From positions 496,001-560,000 of the forward strand of contig NZ_LBJC01000020.1 in assembly GCF_004114535.1 (NCBI RefSeq): 64,000 nt of DNA. Direction: 5' to 3'. The number at the start of each line of letters is the position of its first letter. Position 1 is the first letter of the stretch. Under the pieces are notes generated by a model. The model worked only from the letters and a program-made list of their open reading frames with translations, made no database searches and was not told where the DNA came from. The DNA comes from Bradyrhizobium nanningense (GTDB lineage Bacteria; Pseudomonadota; Alphaproteobacteria; Rhizobiales; Xanthobacteraceae). The translations under genes were made by a program, and so were the position numbers. Positions 39,891 to 49,444 of this stretch are shown here, in pieces.

Positions 39891-40486
39891 AAGTCGCAGA
39901 CCCGCTTGATCGATCTGTCAGCCGCTCTGTACATCCAAGAGTGCTGGAAGATCTTTCCGTGCGACGATTTTTCTGCCCGTGTTGCAGTTGCCGCAAACTT
40001 TCAGCGGCGAAGAGAACGAAGCGGGGGGCGGACGCCCTCGGCTGAGGCGCGACTTCGACAAGAACGGCCCTAAACTGCTGCTTCAGCAAAGGAGGAGCAC
40101 GTCGTCGTCTTCTTTTCGGGCGGGCCACAAATGGAAGCTAATCGGCGCTCAATCACGGATGAACATTTCAGCACGCCAGCTCGTGTTTGGAACCGACACG
40201 CCCGATCCCAGTGCTGCTCAGAGCATCGCGCGATAAATCAAAATCGACCGCCTGCCGAATCTAACGTGCAAGCCTGGTACGTCAGTTTTTCCCGAGCGAT
40301 CTTTGACCTCGACGAGAGGTGCCGGCCAGCCGCAGGCTCGTACGGCTGCGCGATCAAGAGAGCGAACGCGGCTGGTCGCCCTTTCATGAAGGAGGCGAGT
40401 GTGCTCGCAAACTTACGTAGCGAATTCACCATCGCTGTCGGAAAGCTCACCGCCGCTGTCTTGAATCCGCCAAGCATTCCGCGTGC
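39891..40486. other. nodZ-fixR intergenic region
   Basis: No gene recognised. The fixR-nifA control region occupies its right end and is listed separately. Confidence 0.5.
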
Positions 40487-40501
40487 GCGACATTAGGACG
40501 C
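40487..40501 (+). promoter_or_regulatory. RegR box upstream of fixR-nifA
   Basis: GCGACATTAGGACGC matches the B. japonicum RegR consensus GNG(A/G)C(A/G)TTNNGNCGC at every position. It lies about 30 bp upstream of the -24 element. RegSR activates fixR-nifA under all oxygen conditions in B. japonicum. Confidence 0.9.
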
Positions 40502-40531
40502 GAAACGGAAGTGGATTTACGTGCATCGCAG

Positions 40532-40547
40532 TGGCGCAAATCCTGCT
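40532..40547 (+). promoter_or_regulatory. Sigma-54 (-24/-12) promoter of fixR-nifA
   Basis: TGGCGC-AAATC-CTGCT has the GG and GC doublets 12 bp apart as required for RpoN. It is 36 bp upstream of the fixR GTG. NifA autoactivation at low oxygen acts here in B. japonicum; the overlapping RegR-dependent start explains basal expression. Confidence 0.88.
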
Positions 40548-40582
40548 ACGGGTGCGCGGGAGCAACAGTAGAGGAGGCGGCT

Positions 40583-41419
40583 GTGGGTCTCGATCTGCCA
40601 AATGACAAACTGATCAGAGGCCCGCTGCCCGAAGCACATATGGATCGCCTCATTGAGGCTGATAAAGCGCATGTTGATCGTGGTGAACCGAAGGCGATGT
40701 TGCTCACCGGGGCATCGCGCGGAATTGGCCATGCCACCGCCAAGCTATTCTCGGAGGCGGGCTGGCGCATCATTTCTTGCGCGCGCCAACCGTTCGACGG
40801 TGAGCGATGCCCCTGGGGGGCTGGGAATGACGATCACTTCCAGATCGACCTGGGCGATCATCGAATGCTGCCGCGCGCGATCACCGAGGTCAAGAAACGC
40901 TTGGCCGGTGCGCCCTTGCACGCGCTGGTGAACAATGCCGGTGTCTCGCCGAAAACGCCCACTGGCGATCGGCTGACATCGTTGACCACGTCAACCGATA
41001 CCTGGATGAGGGTCTTTCACCTTAATCTGGTGGCTCCGATCCTGCTGGCGCAGGGTTTGTTTGATGAGCTAAGAGCCGCGTCAGGATCGATCGTGAATGT
41101 GACGTCAATTGCGGGCTCGCGGGTGCACCCATTCGCCGGTAGCGCCTATGCGACCTCGAAAGCTGCGCTTGCGAGCCTCACACGCGAGCTGGCCCACGAC
41201 TACGCGCCGCATGGCATTCGCGTAAATGCGATCGCGCCCGGCGAAATCAAAACCGACATGCTATCGCCGGAGACGGAAGCCCGTCTCGTTCCAAGTATCC
41301 CGCTGCGCAGAGTGGGGACCCCGGATGAAGTGGCCAAGGTCATCTTCTTCCTGTGCTCGGATGCGGCGAGTTATGTCACGGGTGCTGAGGTGCCGATCAA
41401 TGGTGGGCAGCATCTGTGA
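40583..41419 (+). CDS. fixR: FixR, short-chain dehydrogenase/reductase
   Basis: This 278-residue SDR protein, the same length as B. japonicum FixR, has the NAD(P) motif TGASRGIGHATA (about 40-51), NNAG, catalytic Ser in VTSIAGS and YATSK. It starts with GTG preceded by GAGGAGG; the open frame upstream is not used because it contains the promoter. Its physiological substrate is unknown, and it is not essential for fixation. It is cotranscribed with nifA, 185 bp downstream. Confidence 0.95.
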   Translation: MGLDLPNDKLIRGPLPEAHMDRLIEADKAHVDRGEPKAMLLTGASRGIGHATAKLFSEAGWRIISCARQPFDGERCPWGAGNDDHFQIDLGDHRMLPRAITEVKKRLAGAPLHALVNNAGVSPKTPTGDRLTSLTTSTDTWMRVFHLNLVAPILLAQGLFDELRAASGSIVNVTSIAGSRVHPFAGSAYATSKAALASLTRELAHDYAPHGIRVNAIAPGEIKTDMLSPETEARLVPSIPLRRVGTPDEVAKVIFFLCSDAASYVTGAEVPINGGQHL

Positions 41420-41604
41420 ATCGGCCGGCGCGGCGGCGAGGCTGACTTGAACTGCAGCAACCGCACTCGTGTTCTCCGCTGACGGCGCGCATACAATCAA
41501 CAAAAAATGAATCGAAGGCACACCGCAAGTTTACTGTCGTGCCATGAAAAAGTGTCACGGTTCGATGTCATCTCGTCAACACTTGGCGCTAGATCGAGAG
41601 TGAC

Positions 41605-43425
41605 ATGCAAAACGAAGCTCGCCAATCCGGACATTGCTCCAGGGAGGATGATCAAGACAACGGAGACAGGCTCATGCTGCACATTCCTTCCTCGAGCGAA
41701 AGACCTGCCTCGCAACCAGAGCCGGAGCGTAAGCCCCCGGGGGAGCCGTCGCATGAAAGCGCGCTGACCGGCATCTTCGAAATATCGAACATACTCAATG
41801 CTCCTGGTCGGCTCGAAGTCACTTTGGCCAACGTCCTTGCTGTTCTGCAATCGTTTGTGCCGATGCGACACGGCATCGTCTCACTGTTCAGGGATGACGG
41901 CATGCCAGAAATTACAGTCGGCGCCGGCTGGAGCGAAGGCACTGGCGAGCGCTACCGGAGCTGCCTGCCGCAGAAAGCAATCGACGAGATTGTGACGACA
42001 GGTAGGCCTCTTGTCGTCGAGAACGTAGCCGCCGAGCCGGCCTTCAGCGCTGCCGACCGGGAGGTTCTCGGCGCCTCCGAGAGTATGCCGGTAGCATTCA
42101 TCGGGGTTCCGATTAGTATTGATCAGGGGGTCGTTGGCACGCTGACGATCGACCGTATCCCGGAAGATAGTTCAGGTCTCCGGCTCGAGTACGATACGCG
42201 GCTGCTCACCATGGTCGCCAACCTGGTGGGACAAGCAGTAAAGTTACATCGCGTGTTCGCCAGCGATCGCGAGCCATTGTTAGTGGACAAAGACCGGCTA
42301 GAGAAGCAGATAGTTGACGGTGGGCCGCCCGCTCGCGAGCGCAAAAAGCTTCACGCCCACGCGATCATTGGCGACAGCCCGGCGCTGAGCGGGCTGCTCG
42401 AGAAGATTGCGGTTGTAGCCAGATCAAACAGCACGGTTCTGCTGCGCGGCGAATCGGGCACCGGCAAGGAGCTCGTAGCCAAGGCCATTCACGAGTCCTC
42501 GGCCCGTGCTAAGCGGCCGTTCGTTAAGCTGAATTGCGCGGCGCTCCCTGAGACGGTTCTGGAATCGGAACTGTTTGGCCATGAGAAAGGTGCCTTTACC
42601 GGTGCTGTCAGCTCCCGCAAGGGGCGCTTCGAACTTGCCGATAAAGGGTCGCTATTTCTTGACGAGATCGGCGAGATCTCAGCTCCGTTCCAGGCGAAGT
42701 TGCTGCGAGTTCTGCAAGAGCAGGAGTTCGAGCGCGTCGGCAGCAATCACACGATTAAAGTCGATGTTCGAGTTATAGCTGCGACCAACCGGAACCTTGA
42801 AGAGGCCGTGGCACGGAGCGAGTTCCGCGCGGACCTCTATTATCGTATTAGCGTAGTGCCCTTGTTGTTGCCGCCGCTGCGCGAAAGACGCAGTGATATT
42901 CCGCTGCTCGCCAGAGAGTTCCTCAGAAAGTTCAACAGCGAGAACGGCCGTACGCTCACTCTGGAGGCGAGCGCGATCGAAGTACTGATGAGCTGTGGCT
43001 TTCCGGGAAATGTCCGCGAACTCGAAAACTGCATCGAGCGAACAGCGACGCTGTGTGCCGGATCATCGATTGTGAGAAGTGACTTTGCATGCAGCCAAGA
43101 CCAGTGCCTTTCCACGATGCTGTGGAAAAGCACATCGCACGGCAAAACAGACCAAGCGGCACCGATGCAACCGATGCCTGCAAAGCCTATCATTCCGCTA
43201 GCTGAAACGACCCCGCCGCCGCAGTCTGGCTGCGAACTGGCCTCACTGGCACCTCCTGGCACGGTTCTCGTTGGTGGTGCGAGGATGGCCGATCGCGAGC
43301 GGGTCATTGCGGCCATGGAAAAATCTGGCTGGGTCCAGGCCAAGGCAGCGCGCCTACTTGGACTAACCCCGCGCCAAATCGGCTACGCGCTGAGGAAATA
43401 CGGAATCGAGATAAAGCGGTTCTGA
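41605..43425 (+). CDS. nifA: NifA, sigma-54-dependent activator of nif and fix genes
   Basis: This 606-residue protein has an N-terminal GAF domain (about 55-200), an AAA+ domain with Walker A GESGTGKE and GAFTGA loop (about 255-490), an interdomain linker with the oxygen-sensing cysteines (MSC...ENC...FACSQDQC, the C-X11-C-X19-C-X4-C pattern) and a C-terminal HTH (RVIAAMEKSGWVQAKAARLL). ATG 41605 with GAGAG gives a length matching the B. japonicum protein; a second start (MLHIPSSS, ATG 41674) is possible. Activity is lost in oxygen. Autoregulated through fixR. Confidence 0.97.
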   Translation: MQNEARQSGHCSREDDQDNGDRLMLHIPSSSERPASQPEPERKPPGEPSHESALTGIFEISNILNAPGRLEVTLANVLAVLQSFVPMRHGIVSLFRDDGMPEITVGAGWSEGTGERYRSCLPQKAIDEIVTTGRPLVVENVAAEPAFSAADREVLGASESMPVAFIGVPISIDQGVVGTLTIDRIPEDSSGLRLEYDTRLLTMVANLVGQAVKLHRVFASDREPLLVDKDRLEKQIVDGGPPARERKKLHAHAIIGDSPALSGLLEKIAVVARSNSTVLLRGESGTGKELVAKAIHESSARAKRPFVKLNCAALPETVLESELFGHEKGAFTGAVSSRKGRFELADKGSLFLDEIGEISAPFQAKLLRVLQEQEFERVGSNHTIKVDVRVIAATNRNLEEAVARSEFRADLYYRISVVPLLLPPLRERRSDIPLLAREFLRKFNSENGRTLTLEASAIEVLMSCGFPGNVRELENCIERTATLCAGSSIVRSDFACSQDQCLSTMLWKSTSHGKTDQAAPMQPMPAKPIIPLAETTPPPQSGCELASLAPPGTVLVGGARMADRERVIAAMEKSGWVQAKAARLLGLTPRQIGYALRKYGIEIKRF

Positions 43426-43908
43426 ACGACCACATCGGTCGGAACTGATACCGCCAAATCGATAGGTGAAGACGATCCGCCTAAGCCAGTCCATGCAATC
43501 TGAAGGGAATGGGTCCGTCCGCGGCGACGACCTGGCTGCGAGCGCTGCGACCGCGAGGAGGGCTGATCTGTTCGGTCAGAGATGGAGCGTGCGCCATGAG
43601 AGCCTCGCCTGCGGGTCATACAATCGCGAACCGCCGGTTGCTCGTCACGAAGAGCTATCATCCCGGTGCTCAATCAAACCGGATTAGCGAACCAAATGCT
43701 TATTGACCCTCGATCGGTCTGATGCGCGCAGGTGATTAGCGGCAGTCATCCCGCAAGCAGCCGTCATTTGCCTGGCGTGCGCTGCGGAACACGCTGTGTC
43801 GGAGCCCTGACTTGTGTCGTCATTCGTTCGTCAGGAAGAGCAGCCTAGAGAGGCGCATTAGCCGGTTTGAGCCTTTGTGACCGCAAGCCGAGTCCAAAAC
43901 CGCGGGGA
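43426..43908. other. nifA-fixA gap
   Basis: No gene is recognised before the fixA promoter. I found no clean TGT-N10-ACA NifA site by eye. Confidence 0.5.
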
Positions 43909-43924
43909 TGGTACAACACTTGCT
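43909..43924 (+). promoter_or_regulatory. Sigma-54 (-24/-12) promoter of fixA
   Basis: TGGTAC-AACAC-TTGCT keeps GG and GC 12 bp apart with a consensus -12 TTGCT. It ends 38 bp before the fixA GTG. NifA/RpoN dependence of fixA is known in B. japonicum. Confidence 0.9.
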
Positions 43925-43962
43925 GTTCTCTTCGCAGCTGACGCAACTTTAGGAGCAACCCC

Positions 43963-44829
43963 GTGCATAATGTTGTCTGCATCAAACAAGTTCCGGACTC
44001 GGCGCAGATCCGCGTGCACCCCGTAACCAATACAATCATGCGTCAGGGAGTGCCGACCATCATCAACCCATATGACCTCTTCGCGCTCGAGGCCGCGCTG
44101 GAGCTGCGCGATCGGTTCGGCGGTGAAATTACCGTGCTTACCATGGGACCGCCATCGGCCGAGGAGTCCTTGAGAAAGGCACTGACCTATGGTGCTGATC
44201 GCGCCGTCCTACTCACCGATCGCTGCTTTGCGGGATCCGATACGCTGGCCACAACGTATGCACTTGCAACAGCGATCCGGAAAATTGGTAAGGAATATGG
44301 CCGGACAAACCTCATCTTCACGGGAAAGCAGACCATCGACGGCGATACTGCGCAGGTCGGTCCCGGCATCGCAAAGCGACTGGGCGTAGGCCAACTAACT
44401 TACGTTGCGAAGGTCAGATCCCTGGACGTCGCCAATCAAACAATAGAAGCTGAGCGACGCTCGGAAGGTGGTGTGCAGGTTCTGCACACCAGATTGCCCT
44501 GCCTCATCACCATGCTTGAGGCGACGAATCAGATTCGTCGTGGCGCGATGCCGGATGCCTTACGTGCCGCGCGTGCCCAAATCGTGAAATGGAGCGCGCA
44601 AGATGCCGGTATCGAAGACATCTCCAAATGCGGGCTCAAGGGCTCGCCAACTGTCGTCAAGCGTGTGTTCGCTCCCTCTGCGCGGGCCGAGAAGGCGGCG
44701 TTGGTCGAGTGCGCCGAGCAACCGGCGCAGGCGTTGATAGACGCAATTTTCTCGCATCAACCGAAGCTCGAAACCGATCTTGCGGCGCTTGCTCGTGAGG
44801 CTCGATCTGGAGAGTCCAGGCAATCGTAG
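43963..44829 (+). CDS. fixA: FixA, electron-transfer flavoprotein beta subunit
   Basis: This 288-residue ETF-beta-family protein pairs with FixB (alpha) and FixCX to deliver low-potential electrons to nitrogenase. Marks: HNVVCIKQVPD at the start, NPYDLFALEAALELRD and the AMP-binding region GKQTIDGDTAQVGPGIA. GTG 43963 has AGGAG 7 bp upstream. As in B. japonicum, fixA is not followed by fixBCX here. Confidence 0.96.
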   Translation: MHNVVCIKQVPDSAQIRVHPVTNTIMRQGVPTIINPYDLFALEAALELRDRFGGEITVLTMGPPSAEESLRKALTYGADRAVLLTDRCFAGSDTLATTYALATAIRKIGKEYGRTNLIFTGKQTIDGDTAQVGPGIAKRLGVGQLTYVAKVRSLDVANQTIEAERRSEGGVQVLHTRLPCLITMLEATNQIRRGAMPDALRAARAQIVKWSAQDAGIEDISKCGLKGSPTVVKRVFAPSARAEKAALVECAEQPAQALIDAIFSHQPKLETDLAALAREARSGESRQS

Positions 44830-45961
44830 CAGTTACGCTCCAAGGAATGTATCAATGCCGCGCCGTGTCGATGAGCGCGCAACATGTACCTAGGAATCTC
44901 GACCAGCTGCCAAGAGAGTCTGCTATGGCGTCCGTCGATCTCGCGATCAACCGGGGCCGCATGGTCCGTAGACGACGCTATGGTTACGGTCGATGCCCGG
45001 AATCGCACGGGTTTGTCGGGATACGGCCAAACGTGCCTGGGCATATTCCAGATCCTCCGTTCGGTCGTGTTCGACGGCGAAGGCCACTGCTTCCCCTTTA
45101 ACGATCGCGAGCGAAGACGGAATACGTCAGCGACCCTCGTCACCATACTAGCGCAGCGCTGTGCGCGCCAAAAGCGCTGTCGCTGGCTTTAGGGCGCAAA
45201 GCCAATCTATGCGGCGCACTCGAGGCAATCTCCACGGTTCAGCAGCCCCGTACGCATGTGAACGGCTGCTGGCCGTTCGCTGTTTGGTTCCTAACGGCGG
45301 TGCGCAGCCTCTCAAGTGCCATGCACTTGCAATGAGGAGAGGTCACGAGCGTATAGCAACCTCTTCGGACTCTTGCGAACCGAATTCGAGGGTTGGCATG
45401 ATGATTGCTGTGAGCCAGTAACAACTAAGAGGTGGTGATCGCGAACCCGACCCACCAGAGACCGGAGGCCATATGAGCTCGGTAGGTACGAATTGGATTT
45501 GCAATGCTGTACCAAGCTGACAGCGCTTCGATGAAATGGCAGCAGCAACCGCGAGGGCTTGGCTCATTCGCCCCGGATCGCGAAAGCTGCAAGCTCGCCG
45601 AGCGAGCAGATGCGCTACTCGCGCACGCGACATTAGCCTCAGCATGGCGTAGGCGGCGAAGTATCCACGATGAGCCTCCACGCGCATGCTGGCCGTGGCT
45701 GGCATTGCCGCATCGGATTGCTGGTGGACCGGAAACCAACGGATCCTCGCCGCTCCATCAATGAACGCATTCCGTTCGATGTGCATGAGCAGGACAGAGC
45801 ATGCCGCTGTCTGCCCCGCCAAGGAAAATACGAAAGTCCGCCAGAAAGGTGAACGCAGTCATAGGCCCTTCGAAGTCAATGAACTCAGGACGGTTAATAG
45901 TGGGCCTGGATACGGAGTTGCTTCGTCAACGACCGGTTCGCTTCTCATCTGCAAGGGTCAA
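44830..45961. other. 1.1-kb gap between fixA and the oxygenase cluster
   Basis: No intact gene. A plus frame at about 44884-45192 has a short protein-like part (MVTVDARNRTGLSGYGQTC) that may be a remnant of an enolase-superfamily type gene, but this is weak. No -24/-12 element or FixK box was found before 45962. Confidence 0.4.
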
Positions 45962-47182
45962 ATGACATCTCGAGCGTCTCAATTTGCACCGGATCAGCCT
46001 CCGAGGATATCCTGCGAGTACTTGACCGAGCAAGCGCAAGCCTTGTTCGGTCCGCATCCGTTCGCTTCGCAGATGTCCAAAGATCAGGTCGCCAGCCTGC
46101 TGCCTGAATACCTGGCGATGTCACAGGCGTTCCCGTACCTACAGGCAGGGTCCCAAAGGGATCTCATATTCGATGCGATGAATCAAAATCGGGATCTTGC
46201 GAGGGACATTGAATTAACCAGCGTGGTCGCCAATTTTATCTGCTGGGATGAGACCGGCGGCCATGGCCGGATTCTCCAGGGCGGCAAGGCGGCGCTACCC
46301 GATATTCTTTTGACGGAATACTTTCACTCCAACCTCTTGAGAAAGGATGCCTCGCAACTACTCGGCAGAGCAATACTGCCCAACTATAGCGACAGGACGA
46401 AGCAGTACCTGCATTCTCTCTATGCCGGATTGTCATCGAAAGACGCCCTGGTTCGTTGCGCCTACATGGTCGCGTTTGAACTCCATGCTGCGGATATGAT
46501 CCAGTCGCTGTGGACCAGTCTGGTAAAGACCTTCGAGGCGCGGCCGGACGATCTCGAGTATTTTCGCGTTCATGTCGGTGGAGAGGATCCTGCGGAGAGG
46601 TACCACGGAGAAATGACAGGCCGGCTGATTGGTAAACTCGTGCCGGCTGGGAGTAGTGATCGCTTTTTGGATGAATTCGGTCGAGCCTATGAGCTCAGCG
46701 TCCAGTGGTGCCGCGATCTGCTCGGAATGGCCGTGCGCACGGGAGATGATCACTCCGAGATCCAACATCGTGGGCGTTGTCATTGTGGCTCTATCAAGTT
46801 CCACGTCAGTGCGCCCCGAGAGCTGTCCGCAGTTCGATGCAATTGCTCAATTTGTCAAATGTCTGGATTTGTCCACTTGCTCGTAACTGGCGATAAGCTA
46901 CGCATCGAGTGCGGTGAAGAATTCCTCACTACGTACCAGTTCAACAAGAACATTGCTCGGCACACGTTTTGCCGGCTTTGTGGCGTAAAGCCATTCTATA
47001 GGCCGAGGTCGAGCCCCTCCGGGTTCAGCGTAAATGTTCGATGTCTAGATAGAAGGACGATCGAGCGCATAAGAATAACTGAGTTCGACGGCGAGCATTG
47101 GGAGCAAGCATTCGCGTCAATGCACCGGGACCCGGAGTCATGCTTCGAAAATCAAAGGAGTGAGCTCGAATGGCGCGCGTAA
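45962..47182 (+). CDS. Haem-oxygenase-like di-iron protein fused to a GFA (CENP-V) zinc domain
   Basis: This 406-residue fusion has an N-terminal domain (about 1-262) with the all-helical haem-oxygenase-like di-iron pattern: E97/H101 (DETGGHG), E173 (AFELHAADM), H204, D209 or E212, and H215 in VHVGGEDPAERYH. Relatives oxidise amino or fatty acids with O2. The C-terminal domain (about 270-395) is of the GFA family with Cys pairs at 273/275, 293/295/298 and 337/340, all seven zinc ligands present. ATG 45962 has AAGGG at 5-6 bp; the frame upstream lacks start signals. The stop overlaps the next gene. Substrate unknown; both active centres look intact. Confidence 0.8.
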   Translation: MTSRASQFAPDQPPRISCEYLTEQAQALFGPHPFASQMSKDQVASLLPEYLAMSQAFPYLQAGSQRDLIFDAMNQNRDLARDIELTSVVANFICWDETGGHGRILQGGKAALPDILLTEYFHSNLLRKDASQLLGRAILPNYSDRTKQYLHSLYAGLSSKDALVRCAYMVAFELHAADMIQSLWTSLVKTFEARPDDLEYFRVHVGGEDPAERYHGEMTGRLIGKLVPAGSSDRFLDEFGRAYELSVQWCRDLLGMAVRTGDDHSEIQHRGRCHCGSIKFHVSAPRELSAVRCNCSICQMSGFVHLLVTGDKLRIECGEEFLTTYQFNKNIARHTFCRLCGVKPFYRPRSSPSGFSVNVRCLDRRTIERIRITEFDGEHWEQAFASMHRDPESCFENQRSELEWRA

Positions 47183-47847
47183 TGAATGATAAATCCCGTC
47201 TGCTTACAGAAGAAGTCCTGACAAAGTACCGCGTAGAGCTGTTAGTAAAAGGGACGGTCGTGATCGCCCCGCAGATATTATTCACGCAAGACGACTTGGC
47301 CAAGATCGATCAGCTGCAGGCTGATATCCCGGAAGAAGAAGTGCGGGAGGGAGATGCCGGCGACTTGCACAGGGTCTTTGTCAAGCGCGTGAGGGTAGAC
47401 CCGCCGGGCCGCGCGCCTAGCAACGTGAGTGGGACAGCTGCACGGCAGATCATGGAGCTACTCGAAAGTAAAGACCGCAGCTTCGCGCTAAGCAAGATAT
47501 TCGGAGCATCCTCGGATTACGTGGTTCGCCGATGCCAAATGCATCGTATGCCGCCGGGGTCCTTTGTCGGCATCCATTTGGACGCGGAGAGTGATCCGGA
47601 TTTCGAGTACTCGGTGATTGTGCAGCTAACGAGAGACTTCAACGGCGGCGAATTCGTGGTATATCCAACGGGGTACGAACAACACGTATTCCGACCGCCA
47701 TTTGGCGCCGTGATTGTCACAACATGTAAGGTGCGGCATGAGGTAAGGCCGGTGTTGAGCGGGGAACGCCGATCCCTCGTGTACTTCTGTTCGAAACGCG
47801 GCGGCGCGAACCGCCGGGTCATCGAAGGTCCTACCGCTCGGCTTTAG
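47170..47847 (+). CDS. 2-Oxoglutarate/Fe(II)-dependent oxygenase
   Basis: This 225-residue prolyl-4-hydroxylase-like oxygenase has the iron triad H136-x-D138 (GIHLDAES) and H190 (KVRHEV), with Arg200/201 for 2-oxoglutarate. FNGGEFVVYP and the GAVIVTTCKVRHEVRPV strand fit the family. AAGGAG lies about 9 bp before ATG 47170; the start overlaps the preceding fusion gene, so translation is coupled. ATG 47182 (TAATG overlap with the stop) is an alternative. It probably acts on the product of the fusion enzyme, but no substrate is known. Confidence 0.85.
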   Translation: MARVMNDKSRLLTEEVLTKYRVELLVKGTVVIAPQILFTQDDLAKIDQLQADIPEEEVREGDAGDLHRVFVKRVRVDPPGRAPSNVSGTAARQIMELLESKDRSFALSKIFGASSDYVVRRCQMHRMPPGSFVGIHLDAESDPDFEYSVIVQLTRDFNGGEFVVYPTGYEQHVFRPPFGAVIVTTCKVRHEVRPVLSGERRSLVYFCSKRGGANRRVIEGPTARL

Positions 47848-48133
47848 GGTGGCGCCTGATATGGTTCTCTGAGAATCGGGCGGCTCTCCGGAGAATTAGA
47901 TTGCTTTCCCATCTTGTGGTCAGACTGACCTTCGTAAGGTCTGGGACAATTCTTGTCGGAAGAGATGGCTAACATTGATCTCTGTACGGCCACGACACAT
48001 CATCCGACCAAAGCTTACTAGGTGCTTGTGGCCATCTTCGTCGCTGCGTGAAACCACGGGGGGGCGCGTCGGCGGTGCGCGATAGTGTACCCCCGGGCGG
48101 CGGCGCCAAAATGAGCGGCTGTCGGTTTGTTTG

Positions 48134-49444
48134 CTAGGACCTCAACAGTCGGTGTTGCTGATCGTGGGCCGCGGGCCTGTTGGGCGCAATCACAACACAC
48201 TCCACAGTGCCAGCCTCTTCGTCGGCGGCAAGTGGGATCACGCCCTCCTTACGGGTGCGGTCAAATATAAGTCCGTCTTTGACGAAACGATCATGCGCGG
48301 CTTGGAAGGATGGTGATCGGACATTTCTTACTGACAAAACAACGTTGGAACCGGAATAGTCGAAGCCTAGCAGACGAATGGCGATGTCGTGTAACACCGA
48401 GCCGCCACCCCAGCGGCCGTTCGCTTCATTGAACAGCAACCGTCCATCTTTAGCGAAAATGGCGTCGATGTTGATCATTCCGCGATATCCCAGGTCGCGC
48501 GCTAGTGCCACAAATCGGTAGGCATGCGCCTGGGCAGCCAACCATTGCTCATTCTCCAGGTCGCTAGGAAGCTCGAGCCCGGTCCAGATCAGAGCTCTTT
48601 CGGATCGGTCTGTGCTTTTGCGCAGACGTATGCTTCCACTATTGATAAAGGCGATTGATGCATCATCCTGGATTGCATACTCGAGATAGAACAAAGATTG
48701 GGCCAAGTGGTACGATTCCACGACAAGCGTCTTACACGAGGCTGTTGTCATCTCAGACCAAAGTGCTTCGGGATCAAACGACGGCCACGAAATCCACCTT
48801 GTATCCCTGGCTCCAGGTAGCGGATCGCTCTTATTGCTGGTCAAGATGACATTTCCGACTCCACCAGCTCCATTATCCAACTTTACAATGATCCTGCCGG
48901 TCTCGGATTTGAGGGAGGTGACGGCTTCGAATAGTCCATTTGGGTCTGTCGCGACCGACCCATGAGGGAGCGGAAGTGCGACGCTGGTTGCCAATTGGCG
49001 GAAGTGGCTCTTGCGATTCAACAGATCAGGCCCGCGCTGCAAAGCAAACTCGTCACCGGTGTTCGGTATGCCTAGCATGGCCGCCAGGCGTGCGACGCCT
49101 TCGGTCGGGTAGCAGGGATACAATCGCCAGGCTGATTTCTGACGAAGATGTCTTTTGATTCGCTCGACAACAGTCTTGGACAGCAACGTACAGTCATCGA
49201 GGATCGTCGATTGGCGGCTCGCAGGTACAAGCAGGCGAAGACTCGATACATCGAAATCGAGCGTCCCGCCAATGAAGGATAGCAGATCCGCCGGGATGAC
49301 GACCGGGGAGACTATCAGGTCGCCCTCCTGAGCAAACCACGCTGAACGATATGCCGAGTTGGCGGCCAGCGAAAGTTGAGCTTTTGTTAGATGGGCGCCC
49401 GACATCTGAGGCGTACCGGCATTCATAATTATGATTCGCGGCAT
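48134..49444 (-). CDS. ATP-grasp ligase with pre-ATP-grasp domain
   Basis: This 436-residue protein opens with a pre-ATP-grasp domain (MPRIIIMNAGTPQMSGAHLT) and continues with an ATP-grasp fold: GRIIVKLDNGAGGVGNV (nucleotide loop, about 195-212) and the metal site INIDAIFAKDGRLLFNEANGRWGG near residues 340-365. Proteins of this kind ligate a carboxylate to an amine or amino acid (the PGM1-type peptide ligase is an example). ATG 49444 has CGGAG 7 bp upstream; an in-frame extension to 49561 is less likely. It is convergent with the oxygenase pair, 286 bp away, so linkage in one pathway is an inference. Confidence 0.75.
   Translation of the reverse strand: MPRIIIMNAGTPQMSGAHLTKAQLSLAANSAYRSAWFAQEGDLIVSPVVIPADLLSFIGGTLDFDVSSLRLLVPASRQSTILDDCTLLSKTVVERIKRHLRQKSAWRLYPCYPTEGVARLAAMLGIPNTGDEFALQRGPDLLNRKSHFRQLATSVALPLPHGSVATDPNGLFEAVTSLKSETGRIIVKLDNGAGGVGNVILTSNKSDPLPGARDTRWISWPSFDPEALWSEMTTASCKTLVVESYHLAQSLFYLEYAIQDDASIAFINSGSIRLRKSTDRSERALIWTGLELPSDLENEQWLAAQAHAYRFVALARDLGYRGMINIDAIFAKDGRLLFNEANGRWGGGSVLHDIAIRLLGFDYSGSNVVLSVRNVRSPSFQAAHDRFVKDGLIFDRTRKEGVIPLAADEEAGTVECVVIAPNRPAAHDQQHRLLRS

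Noticed and set aside
43700..43908. NifA upstream activator TGT-N10-ACA before fixA
   Set aside because: No match with the correct 10-bp spacing was found by eye.
45700..45725. TGGC...TTGC-like -24/-12 element before the oxygenase cluster
   Set aside because: The GG-GC spacing is one base short, so RpoN would not recognise it.
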